NCBI GenBank assembly: GCA_947172415.1
Contig: OX359192.1
Coordinates: 188,501-252,500, forward strand
Reading direction: 5' to 3'
DNA from: Chondrosia reniformis
Taxonomy: Eukaryota; Porifera; Demospongiae; Chondrillida; Chondrillidae
DNA length: 64,000 nt
The translations under genes were made by a program, and so were the position numbers. Below, piece by piece: positions 51,280 through 64,000 of the stretch. How positions within the stretch are numbered: position 1 is the stretch's first letter; every line of letters begins with the position of its first letter. Under the pieces are notes generated by a model. It ran no database searches. It saw only the letters and a program-made list of their open reading frames with translations, and was not told where the DNA came from.

Positions 51280-54200
51280 CCATAGTAACAATATATTAAC
51301 AACACTCAAAATCATATGTAATCCACTGGCAGTTTTACTCATTGTGATTATTCTTATGTACTCTAAAGCTTATAATAAGTAAAACATTTAAAAATGAAGT
51401 TACAAGTAGGGATAGCTGCTACTGCAGTGACTAGTACATCAGGAAAAAGTAACAAAACAAGACAGTGACCCTGTTTCCTGTGATAAGGAAGGACAGAATA
51501 TATATAGCATTCTGAGGGATCCTGTGATAATGCATATCCTATGAGTTTTGGAAAGTTTGAGGAAAATAAGATTTGGCCTATCTCTCACCATACATTAAAT
51601 TCCTGTAGAAATTTTAATGTACATTTATTGCTGAATCTACACCAAATGAGCAACTATCAAGCTACAACTTGAGTTTTAGAAGAAAAGTCATATTATAGTC
51701 AGACATGCACAGCTGTTGCCATTGTTATGTGCATATGAGACCAAAAGGTGTTTTTCAATTAGTACATACTCAGCCAAAACCTGTTATTGCATCAACAACT
51801 GTCATGAGTTGTTGACATGAAACAGTTGGACAGACAGACAAGTGCCAATTATAATTTAATAATCTACCAAGTAATTCTCTACCTATAAGAGTCACAGATT
51901 GTTTCTAATGAGCATTACATCACCTTTATAAAAAAAATAATGTTTGTTTCTTCATGTACATCCATTAATAATGACTTTAGAGAAACTGCCAGATCTCAAT
52001 TGGAATCAGCTGACTAGGTCTTGACTTACATGTGTGAAGTCTGTTCTACAAGTGAGAGCCACATGAACAACTGATTACTTTATTGGTTGAACTGTACCTG
52101 GTTGCTATGGAGACTTTTCTATATGAAATAAATAAAGGTAGGCTATACAGAAGCAAACAAGATGTACAATGTCAGCTAATTTAGACAAGTTATTACAGCT
52201 CTGATGGCCAGCACTGTAATCACTCCCCTAAATGAATGTTACCATAGCTACTAGGAGCTGGAATGGACCCTTAATCAGGTATACCTTTTGGACAAATTAA
52301 ATCTAGGTCATTTGAAGTATATAATCCTCTATCCAGTTACCATGGATACTCAAGAAGAGTAAAAAGAAATAGATTTTCTAAGTAGCTACAGAAACAATAA
52401 ATGTTTTGCAATTTACCTACTGACTAATGTCAAAGCCAATAAACTTGCTTAAAGGGATTGTACAGTATCATAGATAAGTAGCAAGGCAAACTGATCTATA
52501 AGATACAGAGAACCTGGTAAGCATGTACTACAGTTAACTCTCCCCAACTAGACTACAGTAACTAGGAGTTATCAGTTACTAGGGACTGGTAGAGATGCTA
52601 AATCTGGTAGTCCCATTGGACAAATGGTCATTAACTGTTGTTATACTCACAGCTGGTTCCATGCAAATCTCCCTTGATCCAATACTTTATTTTCCAACCT
52701 GAATTGCTTAAGCCAATAACTTTAACAATGTCCTACCACTCAGTCCTTCTTCTTTCTTAATTGGAAATGTTGCTAGGTAACTGACATTTGACAATTCTTC
52801 TGCAAATAGACTATACAGAAATAAAGTATAGGCTACACAATAATCCGTATACTTGGGTAATCAAAGTATAAATCGTAAATGTGAAGTAACAGTAGCTAAA
52901 GATAATGATTAATGTTATGTCAATAATAACATCGTAACCTAAAAGAAAAACAAACATTATAAGCTTTTTAAATCGGATAGGATAGTTGTCTGATTGTTTA
53001 ACAAGATGACCCACCATTCAGGATGCACAACGCCAAAGTTCCTCAAACTAGAAAATTGATCAGTGGCAACGGCCATTTTGGATTCACAAATTGATTGAGC
53101 AACAGACAATTTAGGTCCACATAAACATAGCTACATGACCAGACCACAATTTTGCACCTTCTATACGACGGCTTACATGCAGACTCGTGCTGTATCTATA
53201 CGTATGATGTAAATCTGTACATTTGCATATACATAGTCGTAGTACAATCATTCAAAAACTTTCTTCGTTTAGTATTAAGTAACTTATGCTTCTTGTTAAC
53301 CACTTGATTCTCAATGTCCTGTGTTATGAATGAACATGCCGCTTGACATGTCAATTCATGTGTTTGCAGAGCTTGTGCATGTGAAATTAATCACTGCTGA
53401 AACAATTAGAGCCTCATTAAAATATTGATAGCGTGTTTATTAATTATAATCAAAGGGTCACTGGACATGCTAAGATTTGCTTCGCTGAATAGCTATGCAT
53501 GTTCTCAAGTCTGAACTCAGCAACAATAACAACTTGCTGAATAAGTCGGGACATGTACTACATGTTATCTATTGTTCTCGAACATGATCTCGAAAGCAAT
53601 AAACAAAATTTTGCTTCCACAATTTTCCACCAAGTTCATGATATTTCCCGCCGACAATTTCTTATAAATAGGAAAGAAATTTTTCAGTCTTTGGCCTCCG
53701 GGCTATCAACTCTGGAGGTCTGCTTTGGTGCGGATCGATGCGAAAACCGTGGTAGGAGCACGACCATGGTACCATGCGACAAAGGGTCATCGGTGTTCGT
53801 ATAGTGGGGTGGTCTCTCTATCATGGGTTAGTGCCTGGAGATGTATCTCACTATTAATCTTGCTTGTGTGTTAAATTGGCACTTGCGGATTCTTGCTATA
53901 CGACCCGTACCTGGAGGAGCGTGGGTCCAGTGCCACTACGTAGTCGGTCAGGAACCCCTGTTGTAGGCTGCAGCTTCAGGTTGGTGGAGAAGGCATTTGC
54001 ATTTCAATTTGTATGCAGTTTTCGTATCCATGCATCAATGCAGTATTTCATTTTATATCATGTATTTTCAATTCTTTTCTTATAGTTCAGTGAACTGATG
54101 GGTCCCTACTCTAAAGCGCCTGGCCGATCCCAATGAGCTAAAGTCTGTGTACAGTGTTCCCAAGCTGCGTTGTGTGCACATGATGATTCTCATTGGTGGG

Positions 54201-55025
54201 AGTTTGTGGTCCGCCAGGGTCGGGCTTGTTCTGTCCGTAGCGTGAGGCAGTGCAGGACTAGTAACTGGTCACAGGTCGGTCAGGTACGCCGGACCGTTCC
54301 CGAGCAACTTCTCTTACGACGCCAGTAGTGGAAGTGTCAAACAGAGTTGAGAAACCGGAGGCCTTTTGGGGCACGAAGTACTTCTACCTCCTCGTGGTGT
54401 GCCCTGGGGTCATCTTTTAGATGATGCGAAAAGAAGTACAGGAAAGCTGAACGAGTGAATGGACGGATCACTTCAAAAGAACATTTTTTGCTGTTAATAC
54501 TGGACTAGTAAACTCTTGGATATTTTTTATTTTACCATCGAAATTGTACTATGTCTATGACTTTAATGTTGCATATTTTCAATATTGTAATTGCAAATAT
54601 ATTTTAACTGATCATGTATTTTCAATATTGTAACTGAGCTAATAATAATTATAAAATGAAAATTTAATGGTAAATCCTGCAAGCTAAAGGGAAAGTCCCT
54701 TCACGTGACCGTACACCTAATTGGCTAGTTCGGGGCACATATTGATAGAGGAATCGAAGTGGCATACCAGAATTGTAGTGACTAATTAAACAATACAAAT
54801 CGATCGTTCTTTTGCACAATCTCCCACTAAAAATGGTCATTGCTGGGTATAATCAGCATTCATTGGAGTACATGTGATATTAGTCAATCCACTATGGGAT
54901 TACAGGAATAACAATATACTTATAATTAGATATAAATAGCATACACGTCCTACAATGTATAATCATGAGTCATTTTAATGGTTTTCTATTTGAGATTCTT
55001 TGGCCAGCCTCCCATTCCTCTGTAC
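51280..55025. other. Gene-poor 3.7-kb intergenic region
   Basis: No supportable coding gene. The left two thirds (51280-53680) are AT-rich and featureless to me. From about 53690 to 54460 the sequence turns richer in G+C and CpG. It carries splice-like signals: acceptor tttttcag near 53690, donor cttcaggttggt near 53980, and acceptor tttcttatag near 54086. No open frame persists, and translations gave no recognisable domain. The remainder is AT-rich 3' flank of NARS1. Confidence 0.5.
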
Positions 55026-58000
55026 TCAAGGCTGACACCTGTCCATGACCCTGGGGTAGAGCACTACATCCCGGATGTGGTGGAGACCGAGGATCCATGT
55101 GATGAACCTCTCCAAGCCAAGACCATAGCCACCATGTGGACAAGTGCCATATTTCCTCTGCATGGAAAGGAGGAATTTGGGGATTAGAGCCCAGTGGGCC
55201 TTTAATAGAATATCAAATACCAATCTAACACACTAGTGAAGTGTAACATCAAGAGCGCTTAATCTGAAGGTAATAAAGGTTGGTTGACCTAAAGACTATT
55301 TAAAGATGCTCTGTAAGTTGTAACTCTCCCCACCTGGTCTGTATACCAGTAGTACGGCTCAGGACTGATTCCCTCTCTCTTGTATCCTTCAAGAAGCTCG
55401 TCCTGAGAATAGACAAAGATTCACATAAAGAAGACTAACTTAGGATTACAAGAGGAAAACCCCACTCACATATTTCCATATCCTCATGGACCCGCCTATT
55501 ATCTCCCCAACGCCTGGCATGAGTAGATCAACAGACTCAGTTAATCTCTTGTCATCTTCACACCTCGGCATGTAGAAGGATTTGATTTCTGCTGGGAAGC
55601 AGCAGAGAAGAATTGGCTCATTGATCTGGTCTGTCATCTCCCTCTCTGGCTTCTCTGGGATGTCCTAAAACAGCAGACACACAAACCCTGCAATAGCATT
55701 CCTATACATATCTGTTTTTAGTAGTGATATTAGGAGATATATATAAATCAGATGTGAGGAAAGGCTTAGATTAGGTCTCAGAGGAAATGACTTTGAAAAC
55801 CACCCAGAAATGTGGCAAATTCGTTGCAAAATGGCTCAGAAGGGTTCTCAACACCTGTGGGGCAGATCCCCAAGTGGCGGGCCGATTGGCAAAGGATGGA
55901 GCAAGTTCCATAACTGCATAGCTTGTCACAGTTTCCTTCACTCACCTCACCAAACTCATAAAATGTGTCGTCTTCTTTCTTAATATTGTGTTTCCTCAGG
56001 TACTCTACAGCCTCAGTATACTTCATCCTTCGAAATGGTCTCTTGGGGGCTTGAAAGGACTGGAATAAAATAAAATGGCTGCTAGAAGAGAGCCTATCCA
56101 GGTAGACAGGACAGACTTACTGGATTCATCTCCTTTAAAAGATAAGCATAAGGCGACTTGAGCACTCGATCCACAACATCACATACCTGAGGGGTGGTCA
56201 ATAAATAGAATATTATTGTGCTACTGAAAATCATTGTAAGACAAACCAGATCCTCCAGGCGATCCAAAAGATCATTAAATGTTATGAATGGACACTCGGC
56301 CTCCACATGGGCAAACTCAGCAAGATGTCTTCGAGTCCTTGAACGTTCTGCTCTATACGACTGAGCTGTAGGAATTAGCAATGCAGCTTGGATAGAAAAT
56401 TACAAATCCAAAATACAGTTAGTGAAAATTTCAGTCAAGCTAGGCCACCCTCCTCACAATATAGTAATCATGTCTAGTCTAATAAACCCACCTATACAGA
56501 AGACATCACCCATAGAGGGGAGGCACGTCTCCAAGTACAGCTGAGATGATTGCGTTAGGAATGCTTCATCGCCAAAGTAGTCCAATTTGAATAGAGTTGA
56601 TCCACCTTCCACTTGTGTCTTTACTAAAGTGGGCGGTGTCACCTAATTGAGGTAGGGAGGTTCCTACACTACTAATACATTTACTATCTAAAACACTTTT
56701 AGAAGCACCTCAAAGTATCCTCTACTGAAATAATGATCTCTAAAGCACTGCGAGATGACAGAACGCATCTTAAAAATTCTAGTTAGCTGAGAGAAACAAA
56801 GACATATTATCTTGACCATAATATCTAACACCAACTCATAAGACTAAGAAACAGTTGTGGTTGGCACTATCTGCTTACTACCTTTTCTCCTCTCAACATC
56901 ATGTGTCTTTGGTCTAGCTGCACATCCACCAGTGACTCTTCATTCACCAAATTCTCTGCTCCTCCAGGAGGGGCTGTCCCTACAATTTCCCAATAATCAG
57001 CCACTAGCTCCACCCCTCCGGGGGCCTATGAAATAAACATTTCACAAACCATCTGCTGTGAGCTGCTTATATAGGTAATGACAACCTATCATCTTACATT
57101 CTTGCCCCCTGGCACTGGAGTGACTACTCCATATATCTTGAGAGTACTCTCAGTGGACAAGACCAAGGCATCATATGTCTGACACTGCAGGTACACAATC
57201 AGACTCAGAACTATACACCAGACATGCATGCAGCAGGACTGATATAAATATAGTATCTATAAGCTACTTAACAGAGGCAAATATGAAAGAGGCTTGAAGA
57301 GTTTAAAAGTCTTTTTCCAAATGTGCAAGTCAGTAAATGCCATCTATAACATGTCCTCGCACTCACCAATTTGTCAGTTAGAACACACTGTAACAGTCCA
57401 GTGCCGTCCCTCAACACTACAAACATCATTGCCCTGCCCTGCCTCCTCAGCCGGTGGACCCACCCCCTGGCCACCACCCTCTTGTTGTGGTACTCCCTAG
57501 CACCGGCCACCTTGACAGAGATGGGGTCGGGAAGAGACTTGTCCAGTTCAATCTTTATTTTCTTTGCTTCCTCCAAGTTCTTTTCTCTTCTCTCCTGATC
57601 CTCAACCTGAAGCACCAGACAGTACAGAGAACAGAGAGGCACCATTGGTTCACTACATACAGCTATGCATAGAGCACAACAGTATAGCTAATACTGCTAT
57701 AGGCTAATACTGTATATAGCTATAAAGCTAATACTGCTATAGGTATGTTAATACTGCTATAGGTATATAGTGGCTAATACTGTATGTAGCTATATAGCTA
57801 ATACTGATATAGGCATATTAATACTGCTATAGGTATATAGTGGCTAATACTATATGGCCTCACTTCCTTCTTATCTTTATCAGCTTGCTTGTACTGTTCT
57901 CTTGTCCAAATCTTTTTAACTTTCTTCAATTGACTGGCCGAGGCTTCACTGTAGACCTGCACCATTGGAGGAACACAGTGGGAAGACGACAGGTCAAGAC

Positions 58001-58682
58001 ACATTCATACAAACCATACAGCCACTTTGAATCAGACTAACTTCTCCCTCCGACTTCCCATCTACCATGATCTTTGGAAATGGTTCCTTCCCGGCTGTCC
58101 TTAGAGCTTGAAGGATTGTCTTGTAGGGAGCTCCTTCAGTGCCTGATCCAGTCTCATCACTGCCTCTCTTCTCTGAAGTGTAGATAACTGAAAGGAAGAA
58201 GATGACATGATTACCTTAAAGTGCATGAATGTACATAAATTATGTAATACTTTCTTGCATGCTACATCTACTTTAGAGTAAAGGCCTACGTATACTGACA
58301 TATACGTGTACCATGTGGACATACACTAGGACCATCCTACATAAGAAGTACAATCGGTCAGTCTCATGTGATGCTACAGAACTTCAACATTATCCAAAGG
58401 TACCATTTAAAATGGAGGAGAGGATCTTAACCAACGTTTTACAAGTCTGTAGTAGCTATAGTCACATCAGATTATTGAAATCAGATGTTCTGAATATAAA
58501 ATGTGGAGAAACACACCCAACACGCCCTTCACAAGCACAGGACATACACGGAAGTAGGCACAACTACACGCACAACAAGATGAATGTAAAATTTCTTTTA
58601 AACAAACTAGTCCAACTCGTCCCTACTAAAAGGTCATTGTTCTTACCTACTCAACGCACGTCCTACCTTTTAACTCGGCCAT
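55026..58682 (-). CDS. NARS1: Cytosolic asparaginyl-tRNA synthetase
   Basis: Class II synthetase charging tRNA-Asn. The start is a 16-bp first exon (58667-58682, MAELK) joined to [20 protein letters not shown], the N-terminal appended domain of animal AsnRS. Lys-rich linker exons follow ([40 protein letters not shown]). The OB-fold anticodon-binding domain is next ([20 protein letters not shown] ... [10 protein letters not shown]), then the catalytic core. The core has [20 protein letters not shown], motif 2 ([16 protein letters not shown]), and [12 protein letters not shown]. It ends with motif 3, [18 protein letters not shown], and the C-terminus [11 protein letters not shown]. More than ten exons are spread through short introns; not all borders were fixed. 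No break was noticed. Confidence 0.93.
57684..57855. repeat. Imperfect tandem repeat in a NARS1 intron
   Basis: Alternating blocks gctaatactgctataggtat and atagtggctaatactgtat repeat six to seven times with small length changes. Confidence 0.8.
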
Positions 58683-58920
58683 TCTTACAGACGTGAGGGA
58701 CCGCAGACTTTCCGAAGGAGGACACCAGTAGGTTTCTGGTTTTCACGGAGGCAATAAAGACAAAATTACGAAACACCGCAAGTAGATTGCATTATTTTAC
58801 CGGCATATCAAAGGAGAGATTGCATCATCAGTTAATGATGGATTGTGATGAACTGTGATTGAATGATGAGAAAATGTCTATAAATATGTACACACAGACT
58901 GTCGCAATAACTGAGTTATA

Positions 58921-62376
<3,456 letters not shown>

Positions 62377-62584
62377 TAGAAATATGGCCGCTAGTGACGT
62401 CACAGGATAAAAACATGGCCGCACGTGCGTGCATATTACACAGGCACACTCGAATGACCAGCCAACACTCATCCCAGTTTATGATTGCGTGGAAAGGCAA
62501 TTAAATGTAGAATGGCTCGTATTAATTTACTGTTTTCTCTACTCGCATTAATTCACTCATTATACCAACTTTAACGTGCTAATT
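62377..62584. other. IDH3A upstream flank
   Basis: Short spacer between the IDH3A start and the U2-like sequence. It contains a CRE-like tgacgtca at about 62395, close to the IDH3A start. No gene is seen. Confidence 0.4.
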
Positions 62585-62652
62585 AGCTCAGTTGTTACAC
62601 TGATAAGAACAGTTATTTCTACTTGATCTTAGCCAAGAGGCCATGAAGCGAT
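62585..62652 (-). ncRNA. U2 snRNA-like 5' domain, probable pseudogene or variant
   Basis: On the minus strand, starting at 62652, the sequence reads ATCGCTTCATGGCCTCTTGG then CTAAGATCAAGT, a near-exact match to the 5' end and stem I of metazoan U2 snRNA (known sequence, from memory). Further on, CTGTTCTTATCAGTGTAACA matches the stem IIa region. The branch-site recognition stretch, normally GTAGTA, reads AGAAATAA here. No Sm site or 3' stem-loops are evident downstream of 62585. So it looks like a truncated, degenerate copy, such as those made by retrotransposition, rather than a working U2 gene. Confidence 0.7.
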
Positions 62653-62802
62653 ACCAAATATTTTAGACAGCTGGCATTTCACTTGTCTGTCCCAAAAACC
62701 CTTGTGGTTTACTTATCTACTATAGGCTTTCACTTTATTACAATTACAATGTGCTTTGTGAGTGTATAAAATGTCAACAATCAAAACTTGAGTCTAAAAG
62801 AC

Positions 62803-62814
62803 TCATTTCCATTC

Positions 62815-62855
<41 letters not shown>

Positions 62856-63962
62856 TGGTAGGCGCTACTTGAGCTCTGACCTGCTGCAATTTCCTCTTTA
62901 GAGCTTCATTGACCTGCTGCACTTTCCTCTTTAGAGCTTCATTGACCTGCTGCACTTTACTCTTTGGAGCTTCATTGACCTGCTGCACTTTCCTCTTTGG
63001 AGCTTCATTGACCTGCTGCACTTTCCTCTTTGGAGCTTCATGAGTGTCACTTCCTGTTAGAGACAGTCTATCCAGATCACCTCCCGTCCTGATCAATTTG
63101 ACCTCTTCTGCTGTGGTCAAGGTCTGCTCTTCATCACGTATTTGAGAGCCCATGTCTGACTTCTTTAGCTTGTGCCTGATTGCCATAATGTCCATAGGCG
63201 TGATGGTCCCCAGGCCTGGTTCAGCAGGGGTGGAGGGCTCTTTGACATTATTCTTCTTTTGAGCCATTGTGGTGACTTTGACAGGTTGTGCTGGCGGACT
63301 TACTGCTGGTGGAGGGGGCGGGGGAGCAGGAGGAGGGGGCAGAGGTGGAGTTGATCGTGGGAGTGGCGGTGGCTGAGTTGAGTGGGGCAGCAGTGAAGGA
63401 CTACAATGTGCTGCTAACAGCTTCCTAAGATTAGGATTCAAAGTCTGGTCTGGTCTGAGGGTTTGATCTGACAGGAGGTGAGTTGAGTGAGAAGACACAT
63501 TTTTGGATGAGGGCTGCTTCCTCGGACTTACTACTAGTGGAGGGGACGGGGGAGCAGGATTTGGTGACGTTGCAATGATGTTAACATTTTCCAATTTCTT
63601 GATTGCATGGCTACCTTGGGAGAGAGAGGTAGAAAGTGATCCCTCTGGGGGCGGACCAGCAGAGAAGGTCTGTGAGTCCGCTATGTCTGGTAGGATACAG
63701 CAGGTCTGGATATGGTCCGAGACAACTTCTACCAGGAGCTGTCCCATCACTGAATACCACACGTGGTAAGGATGAGTGTGCCCCAGATGTTCAAGATCTT
63801 TGTGATGAACTATCTTCAAAGGCTTGCATCCTCGATCTAGTTGGCTGACACATGTAGACCACTTAGAGTGGGGGCCAATGTGGATGTCTGACACAGCTCC
63901 ACAACTCAAAGCTCCACCACAGCAAGCCACCTGGAAGTGGCAGCGACTGTAGGTCCCAAAAT
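62803..63962 (-). CDS. Proline-rich, acidic-tailed protein, 3' exon (unrecognised, partial)
   Basis: The reading frame enters from an acceptor near 63962 (CTGCAG, then ATTTTGGGACC) and runs to a stop at 62803, about 386 residues; upstream exons lie off the window. The first 100 residues are Cys/His-rich (CHFQVACCGGALSC; HKDLEHLGHTHPYHVWYSVM; TCCILPD). The middle is Ser/Pro-rich with a polyproline stretch (PPLPPPPAPPPPPP). A short segment TITPMDIMAIRHKLKKSDMG may be a helix. The C-terminus has five 11-residue repeats (APKRKVQQVNE) and ends in a run of Asp then EEWK. I do not recognise the family. The polyproline and repeats suggest a scaffold or regulator, but no function is claimed. Confidence 0.65.
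62815..62850 (-). repeat. (GAT)n trinucleotide repeat encoding poly-Asp
   Basis: About twelve atc units on the plus strand encode consecutive Asp just before the C-terminal EEWK of the last gene. Confidence 0.93.
62880..63045 (-). repeat. 33-bp in-frame coding repeat, five copies
   Basis: Units of ttcattgacctgctgcactt then tcctctttggagc on the plus strand encode VQQVNEAPKRK-type repeats on the minus strand. Confidence 0.9.
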
Positions 63963-64000
63963 CTGCAGACAGTGGTGTATTGGAGTGTAAAATGATTTTC

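Noticed and set aside
53553-54085. Short Cys-containing open frames possibly resembling TSP1 modules
   Set aside because: No frame keeps the spaced Cys/Trp pattern for more than a few residues and stops interrupt all three; not enough to call a gene.

Overview
The window is eukaryotic nuclear DNA from an early-branching animal; a sponge is the best guess. Genes are split by short GT-AG introns. The gene set is metazoan: papilin/ADAMTSL-type matrix proteins, a chondroitin polymerizing factor-like protein, HAUS6, RPRD2-like, KXD1 and SDHAF4. Genes are tightly packed, with several head-to-head starts 100-270 bp apart. The sponge guess is inference: it rests on compactness, the Ig/TSP1/PLAC family, and a large intronless beta-helix/multi-membrane-span protein. 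Exon boundaries were read by hand from splice signals, reading frame and remembered family homology, with no database search.

Layout. Bases 1-12765 hold two nearly identical tandem copies of a secreted LDLa-Ig-TSP1-PLAC gene. A diverged paralog lies inverted at 20136-25595, with a frame break in one TSP1 exon. Between them are GALT (13278-16459), a CHPF-like type II membrane protein (16617-18671) and an atypical dual-specificity phosphatase (18859-19997, minus). HAUS6 (26416-32379, minus) follows. Next come two paralogous single-exon proteins pairing a Brinker-type DNA-binding domain with a C-terminal SAM domain, placed tail to tail (32629-33879 plus; 34482-35618 minus). Then come SDHAF4, an anchored cyclophilin, a C9orf85-family protein, KXD1, a DUF1152 protein and an RPRD2-like CID protein (35737-46951). 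A single-exon receptor-like protein occupies 47218-51279. After a 3.7 kb gene-poor stretch come NARS1 and IDH3A (both minus), a U2 snRNA-like fragment, and the 3' end of an unrecognised proline-rich protein that runs out of the window.

The genes do not form one pathway. Most are housekeeping: galactose metabolism, TCA cycle, tRNA charging, complex II assembly, spindle augmin, lysosome positioning and RNA polymerase II CTD binding. The accessory content is the matrix-protein family, the BrkDBD-SAM pair, the multi-span protein and a heavy load of minisatellites. Almost every minisatellite sits in an intron, and several others lie in frame inside coding exons (HAUS6, RPRD2-like, C9orf85-like, the last gene).
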